A stretch of 64,000 nt of DNA from Egerieimonas sp900552095. Its GTDB lineage: Bacteria; Bacillota; Clostridia; Lachnospirales; Lachnospiraceae. Positions 1-7,896 of the stretch are shown piece after piece. The notes below the pieces were generated by a model. The model was given only the letters and a program-made list of their open reading frames with translations, searched no databases and was not told the origin of the DNA. The stretch covers positions 1 to 64,000 of the forward strand of contig CABREP010000003.1 in assembly GCA_902469965.1 (NCBI GenBank), written 5' to 3'. Within the stretch, counting starts at the first letter, position 1. The number at the start of each line of letters is the position of its first letter. The position numbers were made by a program, and so were the translations under genes.

Positions 1-22
1 ATATCTGTTCATTATAAAAAGA

Positions 23-790
23 TTAAATTTGTGTCTTGACAACTGAACCACTATATTCAGAACCTTTATCCAACAATAAAAATCCGAAATTTCTGGCTAA
101 TGAAGCCGGTATTGCTTTTTGAAAGAATATCCATACATGAGCACCTTTCCCGGAACGAGAACGTTCAATCAGAGGTTTAATTCCATTAATCTCACACATT
201 TTTCTAAGCGCATCTACTTCTTTATGCCACTCAGTGTCCACATTGGCAAAATCTGTTGCTTCTGCGCCTTTTTCGTGATTATCAAAATCAAACACAATAA
301 ATCTGCATCTCCCGTCCGGTAACAGCGGATACACACCGATTACATCTGAACCATCCTCTTTATATCCCAGTAAATGTGCCATAATTTTCTTCACATCCAG
401 CTTACTCCACTTTCTATTTTCACACTCATCACAAAATGTCTTTTCCTTACGCTGTTTCGGACAAAGTGCATCATTCCATCTATTATCACATTGTGGATAA
501 TATCCACCATTCTTACCCCGTCTGGCATAGACATCCTCTCTTCCCCAAAACATAGAAAAGAAGCGTATTGCCATCTTTTCTGTAATAAACGTGGGATGAA
601 CAATACGCGCCCCTTGATCAAGATCATATTCTTCTGTATTTTCTATCGTTTCTTCAAAAGGATTGATCTCTTCGTATGGAATATTCTCTTTTTTCAATTT
701 GTCTTTTAATAGCCTGTTTTCGTATTCAAGCAGTCTAACAAGTCTTCTTAATGATTCTGCATCGTATGCTTCTATATTCATACCTGACAC
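23..790 (-). pseudogene. TOTE-type archaeo-eukaryotic primase domain protein, 3'-truncated
   Basis: The 255-residue product starts with a short coiled coil (about residues 10-40, EYENRLLKDKLKKE) and continues as the primase module of TOTE conflict proteins. Visible family motifs are FWGREDVYARR, a Cys cluster (CDNRW, CPKQRK, CDECENRKW), GVYPLLPDGRCRFIVFDFDNH with the metal-binding Asp pair, and ERSRSGKGAHVWIFF. Full-length relatives continue for several hundred residues into helicase and nuclease modules. Here family similarity ends after LLLDKGSE near residue 243, and an unrelated tail of about 11 residues leads to a stop. This suggests an insertion or rearrangement junction near position 60, though the window edge prevents seeing what lies beyond. 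It lies 28 bases after the ATPase gene on the same strand and may share its transcript. Family assignment is firm; the pseudogene call is inference. Confidence 0.7.
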
Positions 791-818
791 CTGTAATTCT
801 TAATACATAAGTTCCATT

Positions 819-1247
819 TTATAAATACGGTTCTATCGTAAACACCGTCTGCTCTCCGACTTTTTCACTTACTAATTCAAACAGATTTTCTTTCGTTGCA
901 AACAGATTCTTCGGATTTCTTCCAATAATCAGATACTGATTTTTATCATCTAATGAAATATACTTCCTTGTATCATCATCCAATAAAATATCCGCATTAT
1001 CAATGACAACCAGTTTCCCTTCTGTCTGTCTGATTATTTCTTTTATATCTTTCTGATAGTCATAATTATCCAAACACAAAATTTTAGGATTAATCGCCAT
1101 ACATTCTCTGATAAACGAAAATGTTGCTGTCTTTCCCGTTCCCGAATCTCCCATTAAGATTGTGATATTATTCGTAAATGTAAAGTCCACCACAAACGAG
1201 GTATGCACTGTTGAAAAATGTTCCATTATAATCGGTCTACTCTTCAT
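819..1247 (-). CDS. Small P-loop ATPase of a three-gene cassette
   Basis: A 142-residue AAA-like ATPase core. It has a Walker A motif GDSGTGKT (about residues 33-40), a Walker B stretch KLVVIDNAD (about 77-85) and a sensor-like YLIIGRNP. There are no additional domains, so it probably works with its neighbours instead of alone. Its start overlaps the DUF4869 gene by 11 bases, implying translational coupling. The substrate is unknown. Neighbouring conflict-system-type genes (TOPRIM-like, primase) suggest a role in defence or mobile-element biology, which is inference. It could also be a truncated relative of a larger AAA protein. Confidence 0.7.
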   Translation of the reverse strand: MKSRPIIMEHFSTVHTSFVVDFTFTNNITILMGDSGTGKTATFSFIRECMAINPKILCLDNYDYQKDIKEIIRQTEGKLVVIDNADILLDDDTRKYISLDDKNQYLIIGRNPKNLFATKENLFELVSEKVGEQTVFTIEPYL

Positions 1248-1677
1248 TTTCCCACCACTCCTTCAATTCTTCATAACCTTCAATTACTTTACATTCTCCC
1301 GTCTGAACCTTCACTTGTTCCATATCAAAAGGAATCATTGCATATTCACTATATACATTTCCTTCTTCAAAACTATATAGTATTTCCAAAGCATTGTTTC
1401 CACATTCTTTCAGGCAAAACACCTTATCCGGAAAATACAATACATTTAATACCGTTTTACAACCTGTAGAAAGCTGATCTGTATTCAATATAATATCTTC
1501 AAAGCGTGATTGAATTTTATATTTGCTGAGAAGTTCTGAGCCATCTATTATTTGAATATACTTTGCAGCTCTTTCATCCAATTTTGCTGCCGTGTTCTGA
1601 TTAAAAAATATATCATTCAGTTCTATATATTCTTTATCCCGAGGTATGTCTTTCTTATTTTTAAAAATCGTGATCAC
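1237..1677 (-). CDS. DUF4869-family protein
   Basis: A 146-residue soluble protein matching the DUF4869 pattern: an N-terminal strand MITIFKN, then STGCKTVLNVLYFPDKVF, followed by ECGNNALEIL. Proteins of this family have no established function. It overlaps its upstream neighbour by four bases (ATGA) and the downstream ATPase gene by 11, so the three genes are a tightly coupled translation unit. No catalytic motif is evident. In such cassettes a small uncharacterised partner could be an adaptor, sensor or antitoxin, but nothing in the sequence decides this. Confidence 0.65.
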   Translation of the reverse strand: MITIFKNKKDIPRDKEYIELNDIFFNQNTAAKLDERAAKYIQIIDGSELLSKYKIQSRFEDIILNTDQLSTGCKTVLNVLYFPDKVFCLKECGNNALEILYSFEEGNVYSEYAMIPFDMEQVKVQTGECKVIEGYEELKEWWENEE

Positions 1678-2387
1678 GCCACTACCTCCAATCCAACTTT
1701 CGGAAACTGTAATCTCAATGAACTTCCGTCATAAATTCTTTTCATTTTTTCAAATACAGACCGTCTATTATGATCTAATCCGCAGATGTCGTCTTCCTGC
1801 CGATTTTCCCATTCACAGCAAGACTTGATCCAACATTCTCCAAGCACACCTTTTGACACTTCAAATCCGGTATTTCTTGTCAGATCAAATAGCAGCTTTG
1901 CTGATAATTGCTCAATGTTATGTTCTTCAATATTTTTATCATATTCTACTATTTCACGAATCTCTTTATAGTTAAAATAATCCTTCTGCAAGGCCTCTAC
2001 AAGTTTACGTCTTGCCATGATTGTCCCGGCTCTTTCATACAAAAACTCATCTTCTGGAGCGTAAATCCATTCTATCAGTTCTTTGAATTCTAAAAGAATA
2101 TATTCAAAACAAATAATATCTAATAGAAAAACATTTTCTTTCTCATTTACATATTTCTTCAAACGTTTCTGTTCCATTACAACCTGCAAATTATCAAAAG
2201 AATTATCAAAAACAATGATATATCTATTCGCGGCATCCTGTAATGTACTTACGGCTTTTACCAACTCACTATTGTTCTTTTTACTTTCAACGATCACATC
2301 CGGACAAAGCTGTTTCATGAGATTTTCCCAAAACGTATAGCTTGCTTTTCCTTTACGGTCTTCTATCCACAAAAAAGTTTTAGCCAT
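1674..2387 (-). CDS. Possible TOPRIM-like (OLD/DUF4435-like) protein, first gene of cassette
   Basis: A 237-residue protein without a firm family assignment. Its layout resembles a TOPRIM-type fold: an early strand with acid residues (FLWIEDRKGKASYTFWENLMK), a second strand ending in acid residues (RYIIVFDNSFDN), and a later helix with LDIICFEYILLEF. The order E, then DxxxD, then E is what OLD-type or DUF4435 nucleases show, but the match is by eye only. The C-terminal half is helical and charged with no clear motif. It starts the operon: a candidate promoter (TTGTGT/TAAAAT) lies just upstream and a GGTGAAGG ribosome site precedes the ATG. A four-base overlap couples it to the DUF4869 gene. 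Confidence 0.5.
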   Translation of the reverse strand: MAKTFLWIEDRKGKASYTFWENLMKQLCPDVIVESKKNNSELVKAVSTLQDAANRYIIVFDNSFDNLQVVMEQKRLKKYVNEKENVFLLDIICFEYILLEFKELIEWIYAPEDEFLYERAGTIMARRKLVEALQKDYFNYKEIREIVEYDKNIEEHNIEQLSAKLLFDLTRNTGFEVSKGVLGECWIKSCCEWENRQEDDICGLDHNRRSVFEKMKRIYDGSSLRLQFPKVGLEVVA

Positions 2388-2413
2388 GTTTCCTTCACCT
2401 GCTTTCTGTGTCT

Positions 2414-2442
2414 ATTTTACCCGATTTTCATCCACAACACAA
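2414..2442 (-). promoter_or_regulatory. Candidate promoter of the TOPRIM-like/DUF4869/ATPase operon
   Basis: On the minus strand TTGTGT (2437-2442) and TAAAAT (2414-2419) are separated by 17 bases and lie about 30 bases upstream of the first ATG. The -35 is weak, so confidence is moderate. Confidence 0.45.
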
Positions 2443-2550
2443 TAAAATCACTCAAAAGACCTCATTTCTGCGATCTTTCCTCTACTCTCTATCTTCACCT
2501 CACCACGCACAAAACCTTCATGCACCCGCCTCTTTTATTACATCCATCTT

Positions 2551-2610
2551 CTTGCTTATCCCAAACTTTTTCGCCGTCTGCCTAACCTTCGCCTTCGTCT
2601 CAATAATATA
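2551..2610 (-). pseudogene. Fragment of spoIIID (helix-turn-helix segment only)
   Basis: A 20-codon stretch on the minus strand reads YIIETKAKVRQTAKKFGISK, which closely matches the helix-turn-helix of the sporulation regulator SpoIIID (about residues 13-33). Neither flank matches: the preceding codons (FLFFFKPGKS) and following codons (KMDVIKEAGA, then stop at 2518-2520) are unrelated, and there is no start or ribosome site. It is therefore a broken remnant, not a small regulator. It lies between the accessory cassette and queT, where a recombination scar is plausible. The intact spoIIID, if present, must be elsewhere. Confidence 0.6.
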
Positions 2611-2693
2611 TATTGACTTGCCTGGCTTAAAGAAGAAAAGGAATTAAAAAAGACAACTAAAGATAAACAATTAACTATAAAACCGTATAAAAA

Positions 2694-2729
2694 AGCCCCG
2701 GTAGCAGGTTTCACGCTGTTACTAGGGCT
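2694..2729 (-). terminator. Orphan rho-independent terminator at the island edge
   Basis: Stem arms at 2694-2707 and 2716-2729 pair with an 8-base loop. On the minus strand the hairpin is followed directly by TTTTTTA. No intact minus-strand gene precedes it, so it probably served a deleted gene, perhaps an integrase. Confidence 0.7.
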
Positions 2730-2765
2730 TATATTTTCCAAATTGGTACTTTTTTGGTACTTTCC

Positions 2766-2794
2766 TTGATTTTTTTATGTACCCGTGTTATACT
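2766..2794 (+). promoter_or_regulatory. Promoter of queT
   Basis: TTGATT (2766-2771) and TATACT (2789-2794) with a 17-base spacer, and TG one base ahead of the -10 as an extended -10. Transcription from here gives a leader of about 195 nt carrying the preQ1 riboswitch. Confidence 0.65.
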
Positions 2795-2946
2795 CATACC
2801 CGTTGCAAGCCCGTAAAAATAAGGTCTTACAGGGCTTTCCGCCGATTCCCGGCGTAGGCCATATACCTGCGGTATATGCCTCCGCGGCATTCGTCAGATA
2901 TCCATGCCGGCATGGCTGCCTGACTCATTGCTGCGCGAAAATGAAT

Positions 2947-2990
2947 CGAGTGTTCGTGACCTTCCACTCGTAAAACAAAACTAAAGGAGA
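2947..2990 (+). promoter_or_regulatory. preQ1-I riboswitch
   Basis: Stem CGAGTG (2947-2952) pairs with CACTCG (2965-2970) around a 12-base loop TTCGTGACCTTC that begins with the conserved TTC. An A-rich tail ending ACTAA (to 2984) runs straight into the AAAGGAG ribosome site. This is the layout of class I preQ1 aptamers, including loop length. Folding of the tail onto the loop would hide the ribosome site, so translational repression of queT by preQ1 is expected. Confidence 0.85.
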
Positions 2991-2996
2991 AGAAAA

Positions 2997-3497
2997 ATGA
3001 AAACATTTCACCAAAGCAAAGCGCTTTTTCTAGCGCAGGCAGCTATGATCGCTGCTATCTACGTTGTTCTGACGGTTCTCGGTGCTTCTCTCGCCTTTGG
3101 CGAGGTGCAGATCCGTTTCTCGGAAGCTCTTACCATCCTTCCCGCTTTTACTCCGGCCGGAATTCCAGGCGTATTTCTCGGCTGTCTGATCAGCAATATT
3201 CTGGGCGGTGCAATCCTTCCTGACATTATCTTTGGAAGTCTTGCCACTTTGATCGGAGCTGTTTTTACCTGGCTTCTGAGAAATCAGAGCCGATATCTGG
3301 CACCGCTCCCCCCCATTGCCGCAAACGCGGTTGTGGTTCCTTTTATCCTGAAATTCGGTTATCAGGTTCCGCTGCCAATTCCCTTTATGATGCTCACCGT
3401 AGGAATTGGCGAGGTGATTTCCTGCGGAATACTGGGTATGTTCCTCTACAGTGTTCTGAATCGTTACCGCAGGGTACTGTTCACCCCTGTCGCATAA
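2997..3497 (+). CDS. queT: QueT-family queuosine precursor transporter
   Basis: A 166-residue integral membrane protein of the QueT (COG4708) family, which imports preQ1 or a related queuosine precursor, probably as the substrate-binding component of an ECF-type transporter. Family features seen are the N-terminal QAAMIAAIYVVLTVL helix, the EVQIRFSEALTILPAFTPAGIPGVFLGC signature, and ANAVVVPFIL later. About five to six hydrophobic segments are present and the length is normal. The ATG has AAAGGAG seven bases upstream, and that site is the tail of a preQ1-I riboswitch. Regulation and family therefore support each other. The gene stands alone and ends at a strong hairpin. Confidence 0.9.
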   Translation: MKTFHQSKALFLAQAAMIAAIYVVLTVLGASLAFGEVQIRFSEALTILPAFTPAGIPGVFLGCLISNILGGAILPDIIFGSLATLIGAVFTWLLRNQSRYLAPLPPIAANAVVVPFILKFGYQVPLPIPFMMLTVGIGEVISCGILGMFLYSVLNRYRRVLFTPVA

Positions 3498-3510
3498 AAT
3501 ACAGATAAAG

Positions 3511-3591
3511 AAAACGGATGCAGATTTTAAATCCAATTCCCGCACGCTCTGGGCCTGCCTGGAAATTTGCCTGAAATCTGCATCCGTTTTT
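3511..3591. terminator. Terminator between queT and the NSS transporter gene
   Basis: Arms AAAACGGATGCAGATTT (from 3511) and AAATCTGCATCCGTTTT (to about 3591) form a 17-bp stem with a long loop of about 47 bases. T-runs on the plus strand follow. It is usable from both converging genes. Confidence 0.7.
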
Positions 3592-3620
3592 ATGTGTCCA
3601 AATATTTTCTTATCTCTGCA

Positions 3621-4970
3621 TCAGCCAATTCCGCCTTTGACAATGCCCAAAATAAAAACGATCACGGCCAGAGGAACGTAAACATATTTTGCAAGCGCGC
3701 CAAACCAGCGCGGCATGGGATTTTCTCTCCCCTCCTCCAGTTCCTTCCTGATCTCCTTATATCCCAGTACATAGTAAATAGAAATTGCCCCCAGAAGAGC
3801 GCCGAATGGTACTACCAGAATCGTGATAAAGTCCATCCACTTTCCCATCTTGGGCTCTGCCTCAATGAAAATGCCGACGGCAAAAGTAATCGCCGCACAA
3901 AGGGATACTGCAAGCTTTCTGGGAAGCTTAAATTTTGTCTGCCAGGACTCACTGACCGCCTCAAACATATTGATAAGACTGGTAATCCCCGCAAAAACCA
4001 CTGAGAGAAAGAAGAATACGGCCAGAATCCTCCCCATGGGAATCTGCTGAAAGATGCTGGGAAGCGTGATGAAGATAAGCGGCGGACCGGAATTCGGTTC
4101 AATGCCAAAGGAAAAGACCGCCGGCATAATGGCCAGCGCCGAGATCATGGCCGCCATCGTATCAAAGATCGCCGTCCTCACAGAAGCTTTGGGAATATTC
4201 TCCGATTTCTTCAGATAAGTCCCATAAACAATCATTCCGGATCCTGTAATAGACAGGGAGAAAAATGCCTGCCCCATAGCCATCACCCAGGTATCCGCCT
4301 TCAGAAGATACTCCCATCGGGGAACAAAAAGAAATTTATAACCTTCCAGCGCCCCCGGCAGGAATGCTACCCGCACCGCAATTACAGCAAATAAAACAAA
4401 GAAGGCAGGCATCATCACTTTGTTTACTTTCTCAATTCCGCTGGTCGCTCCGAACATCAGGATTACTGCCGCCAGAATAATCACGATCAGATGCCAGGGA
4501 ATACTGCTGAAATCCTGCTGCATCGCCGAGAAAAATTCAGCCGCATCCACATTCAGAATTTCTCCGCTCAGGGAACTCCACAGAGAGCGGACTACCCATC
4601 CCACAATAATAGCATAGCCGATGGCGATTCCCAGAGATCCCAGGAGCGGAATCCATCCCAGCACCGCTCCCACTTTTCCCTTTTTTCTGCTCTCCCAGCA
4701 ATAACGGTACGCACCCAGCGTCCCGGTTCCTGCTCTTCTCCCGATGGCAAATTCTGCTGACAGACCTACCGTTCCGAAAATCGCCACAAAAATCAGATAC
4801 GGGATCAGGAAAGCCGCTCCTCCGTATTGTCCTACCCGATAGGGAAACATCCAGATATTGCCCATGCCGACAGCTGAACCCACACAGGCCAGAACAAAAC
4901 CCAGACTACTGTGAAAGCCACCGTTTTTGTGCGCGTGAACTTCTCCTGAACTTCTCGTCTTACTGCTCAT
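3621..4970 (-). CDS. Sodium-dependent amino-acid transporter, NSS/SNF family
   Basis: A 449-residue transporter of the neurotransmitter:sodium symporter family, expected to couple uptake of an amino acid to Na+. The first helix carries the sodium and substrate site signature GFVLACVGSAVGMGNIWMFP (about residues 22-41). FFSLSITGSGMIVYGTYL is the helix 6 region and SVVFAGITSLINMFEAV the helix 8 region. The length fits bacterial 11-12-helix members such as MhsT or TnaT. It starts 24 bases after the end of the trigger-factor-like lipoprotein gene on the same strand, so co-transcription is possible. The substrate cannot be told from sequence. Confidence 0.88.
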   Translation of the reverse strand: MSSKTRSSGEVHAHKNGGFHSSLGFVLACVGSAVGMGNIWMFPYRVGQYGGAAFLIPYLIFVAIFGTVGLSAEFAIGRRAGTGTLGAYRYCWESRKKGKVGAVLGWIPLLGSLGIAIGYAIIVGWVVRSLWSSLSGEILNVDAAEFFSAMQQDFSSIPWHLIVIILAAVILMFGATSGIEKVNKVMMPAFFVLFAVIAVRVAFLPGALEGYKFLFVPRWEYLLKADTWVMAMGQAFFSLSITGSGMIVYGTYLKKSENIPKASVRTAIFDTMAAMISALAIMPAVFSFGIEPNSGPPLIFITLPSIFQQIPMGRILAVFFFLSVVFAGITSLINMFEAVSESWQTKFKLPRKLAVSLCAAITFAVGIFIEAEPKMGKWMDFITILVVPFGALLGAISIYYVLGYKEIRKELEEGRENPMPRWFGALAKYVYVPLAVIVFILGIVKGGIG

Positions 4971-4994
4971 CCCCTTCTTCCCCCTTCTGCTTTA

Positions 4995-6104
4995 TCACTC
5001 AGCTGTCTGTTCATTTTGCGGCTGAAGGACTGCCTGTTCAAGAATCAATCCGCAAACCCGATCCAGTGTAATACTCTGGTAGATTTCTTCTTCCCCGTAA
5101 GTCTCCAGCAGCTGTTCCGCATTCATTCCTGCATTTTCCGCATACTGCTGCAGCAGTTCCTGTGCTTCCGGATCTGTATCTTCCATACCCTCTGCCTTTT
5201 TGATCGCCTGCATCACCAGTTTCTGCGCTGCAATGCTCTTTCCAAATTCTTCACACTGCGCCTCAAAATCCTCTTCGGTAATTTCCTGAGCTGCCAGGAA
5301 CTCACTCAGCTCCATTCCCATCATCTGCGCATATCCGGAAAGATTTTCTTTCAGCATATTCTTTCCTTCCTCCAGAAGAAACTCCGGATACTCCAGAACT
5401 TCACTTCCTGTAACAACCTGCTGCCAGGCAGCCATCTTTTTGTTCTCTTCCGCCTGCAGATTTTTCATATTTTCCATTTCACCGCGTACCTGCTGACGAT
5501 ACTCTTCTTCTGTCTGTACCTCTGAATTCGCCGCAATCCATTCTGCTGTCAGACTTTCCGGAGCTCTGCTCACAGAATTCATCGTAACGGTAAACTCCAC
5601 TGCTTTTCCGCCCAGCTCCTCATTGTAATCCTCCGGGAAAGTCAGGTTCAAAACTTTGGTCTCTCCTGTTTTCATGCCGATCATTCCATCCTCGAATCCG
5701 TCAATCAGCATCTTGGATCCGATGATCACCTCCTGATTCTCCGCTGTACCGCCCTCGAAAGCAGTTCCGTCCATCTTGCCCACATAGGAAATATTGACCA
5801 GATCTCCCTCTTCCGCAATTCCTTCCGGCACTGCCAGAGGATTCTGAGACAGACGTTCCTGAATCTCAGCGTCGATCTCCTCCTCACTGACGGAAATATT
5901 TTCTTCTGTCAGCGCAATCCCCTTATATTCCCCTACTTTTACATACTTTTCTATATCCAGTGTTTCCAGGCTCTCTTTCTCTTCTGCTTCCGGCGTCGCT
6001 GTCGCCTCCGCCTTCGTGTCATCCGACGCTTCCTTCTTCTCACAGCCGCCCAGAATACTCACAAGTCCTGCTGCCAGTAAAATTCCTATCCATCTTTTTT
6101 TCAT
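4995..6104 (-). CDS. Trigger-factor-like FKBP prolyl-isomerase lipoprotein
   Basis: A 369-residue exported foldase. The N-terminus is a lipoprotein signal with lipobox LGGC (Cys about residue 21), so it should be anchored on the outer face of the membrane. A charged linker is followed by an FKBP-type domain (about 95-190; EEGDLVNISYVGKMDGTAFEGG, IDGFEDGMIGMKTGE, LNLTFPEDY) and then a helical region like the trigger-factor C-terminus (about 195-365). Family members assist folding of secreted proteins. It lacks the ribosome-binding domain of true trigger factor. The deacetylase-fold gene ends 15 bases upstream on the same strand, suggesting an envelope-related operon. Confidence 0.85.
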   Translation of the reverse strand: MKKRWIGILLAAGLVSILGGCEKKEASDDTKAEATATPEAEEKESLETLDIEKYVKVGEYKGIALTEENISVSEEEIDAEIQERLSQNPLAVPEGIAEEGDLVNISYVGKMDGTAFEGGTAENQEVIIGSKMLIDGFEDGMIGMKTGETKVLNLTFPEDYNEELGGKAVEFTVTMNSVSRAPESLTAEWIAANSEVQTEEEYRQQVRGEMENMKNLQAEENKKMAAWQQVVTGSEVLEYPEFLLEEGKNMLKENLSGYAQMMGMELSEFLAAQEITEEDFEAQCEEFGKSIAAQKLVMQAIKKAEGMEDTDPEAQELLQQYAENAGMNAEQLLETYGEEEIYQSITLDRVCGLILEQAVLQPQNEQTAE

Positions 6105-6119
6105 GTTCTGTCTTTCCTC

Positions 6120-7661
6120 CTAATTTTCTGTCTCCGGCTTACTCTGCACGGTTCCTCCGTTTCCTCCGGAAGCACTTCCTTTTCCGGCCAGTCCGGTAGT
6201 GGGCCTTCTCACATCGTACACCGACGAAACGTCAAAAAGATCCGAGAGCCAGTCTGTGCCCTCATTCAGATCCTGATACATACGCAGTCCGTTTACTGCC
6301 CGGCGCCCCTGGCGCACATAATTTTCATGAATCTGTACCCAATAACGGTCTCCCTGCTGGATATTGCAGAAAAAACGTATTCCCTGATTATACAGCAGTG
6401 AAAACTTCTCATTTCCATCGTAGCCGCGCCAGTCTGCAATATCAGATCCAAACGGGAACATCAGAATGTCCGCATTTTTCCCCGTGGCGCTCTCCAGGAT
6501 CCTGCCCACATTGTCCTGCCATTTCTGCACATCTTCGCTGACATCTTCATACTCTCCGCTGTAATTGACGGAAGCGTATCCGTTCATAGCAAAAGTCCAT
6601 CCCTCATCGGAGAGAGCTTTCAGTACCGGCTTTACCGCTTCAATCTCTGCCTGATAATCAAAAACCCCATAATCCGCATAAATATTTCCAAATTCTGCGG
6701 TCTCTCCCAGGTTCTGACTGGTACGATAACCCAAAATCCCGTTATATCCGCTCAGACACAGCGTCGGTCTGGCATTTTTATACACAAAATCCGGGTGCTC
6801 TTCAATAAACCTGTTCAGGATCGGTACCAGATCGTAATCACCGGTAACGGTGCTTCCGTCCTGCTGGACATATTCACAGGTCACTTTTCCCTGACTGTCC
6901 AAAATCATCCGGGAAGCAAATCCGCTGTTCTGGAGCAGAAATGGATAGCTTACATCATCCTGCGACAGGATAAAGGCTTTCTTTCCCTCCGGAAGCATGA
7001 TCTTTCCCCTGGTATAAAGAATCCCTCCGTCTTTTGTCTCCGTCTCCCTGATCAGATCGCGGATGCTCACCAGCACATAGCCATTTTCATACAGCTGATC
7101 CAGCATCTGATTCAGTTCAAAAACAGTGATCGAGTTTTTATTCACTGTAGAAACCCAGGAAGAATCCTCCTTGCTGAACGTATATTCCGGATCCACGCAC
7201 ACGCTTCCGATATAAATATGCGGGATCTTCATCACATCCACATTGATCAGCGTAGATTTCGCTGACTCAAAATCAGCCAGCGCCTTCAGAAGTTCTTCAT
7301 CATTTTCGTAACCCTCAATGCCTTTCAGAAGATCGATTGCGCCCTGATAATCATAAACCGTAGCCATTTCCCTGGCCTCTTCGATTCTCTTTTCCTTCTG
7401 AGCATGCAGCTCCTCCTCCTGGGCGATCTGCTGTTCCTTCTCCTTTCTGTCCTCTGCCTTTCTCACAATACCGAACCGGATCCCTGCCGCAACTCCCCAG
7501 ATGCAGCCGATCAGGACCAGAAAAAGCACCAGCAGCAGGAAAGCCCGCAGCAGCCTCGCTTTTCTGCGTGCTTTCCTTTGCTGTTCCCTTCTCCTCCGGG
7601 CTCTCCTCTTCTGACTTTCCAGGTCAATCTCCTGTGATGACCCTCTTTGCCTTTTTTCCAT
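6120..7661 (-). CDS. Membrane-anchored polysaccharide-deacetylase-fold protein
   Basis: A 513-residue protein with an Arg-rich cytoplasmic N-terminus, one transmembrane helix (about residues 38-62, LLRAFLLLVLFLVLIGCIWG) and a long coiled coil rich in E, K and Q (about 65-110). An extracellular domain follows. Segments such as HIYIGSVCVDPEY, ISQDDVSYPF-like ILSQDDVSYPF, TFAMNGYAS and DILMFPFGSD resemble the NodB/polysaccharide-deacetylase barrel. The canonical HxxxH metal motif is not obvious, so activity on a polysaccharide is uncertain. Gene order with the exported foldase suggests a cell-envelope function. Confidence 0.6.
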   Translation of the reverse strand: MEKRQRGSSQEIDLESQKRRARRRREQQRKARRKARLLRAFLLLVLFLVLIGCIWGVAAGIRFGIVRKAEDRKEKEQQIAQEEELHAQKEKRIEEAREMATVYDYQGAIDLLKGIEGYENDEELLKALADFESAKSTLINVDVMKIPHIYIGSVCVDPEYTFSKEDSSWVSTVNKNSITVFELNQMLDQLYENGYVLVSIRDLIRETETKDGGILYTRGKIMLPEGKKAFILSQDDVSYPFLLQNSGFASRMILDSQGKVTCEYVQQDGSTVTGDYDLVPILNRFIEEHPDFVYKNARPTLCLSGYNGILGYRTSQNLGETAEFGNIYADYGVFDYQAEIEAVKPVLKALSDEGWTFAMNGYASVNYSGEYEDVSEDVQKWQDNVGRILESATGKNADILMFPFGSDIADWRGYDGNEKFSLLYNQGIRFFCNIQQGDRYWVQIHENYVRQGRRAVNGLRMYQDLNEGTDWLSDLFDVSSVYDVRRPTTGLAGKGSASGGNGGTVQSKPETEN

Positions 7662-7795
7662 GTGGTTATCCCCTTATCTGACCCGTTTTTTCACACAATA
7701 CGGGATCTTTATCCAATCCCGTTTATAAAGTATACCACACCCCCGAAGCCGCGTCCACCAATAAGCACGGGAATTCCCCTCTTCAAAATTTATAT

Positions 7796-7824
7796 TTGCC
7801 TTTTAGGTCAAAGAATGATAGAAT
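7796..7824 (+). promoter_or_regulatory. Promoter of the small membrane protein gene
   Basis: TTGCCT (7796-7801) and TAGAAT (7819-7824), 17-base spacer. The transcript begins with an 8-bp inverted repeat GTATCGGA (7831-7838) / TCCGATAC (7858-7865) ahead of the GGAGG site. Confidence 0.6.
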
Positions 7825-7896
7825 AGATTCGTATCGGAAAAATATGATTCTGACTTATCCGATACAAGAATAAGAATACGTGGTGGAGGATTATCT

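Larger units (their letters stand above)
2388..2765. other. Gene-free stretch between accessory cassette and queT
   Basis: Apart from the cassette promoter, the spoIIID fragment and the orphan terminator, I see no gene here. The stretch is AT-rich and has only short open frames. A direct repeat TTGGTACTTTT/TTGGTACTTTC lies at about 2741-2763. Two overlapping minus-strand frames ending in KVPIWKI or KYQFGKYKP look like the tail of a tyrosine integrase, but this is weak evidence. Confidence 0.4.
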
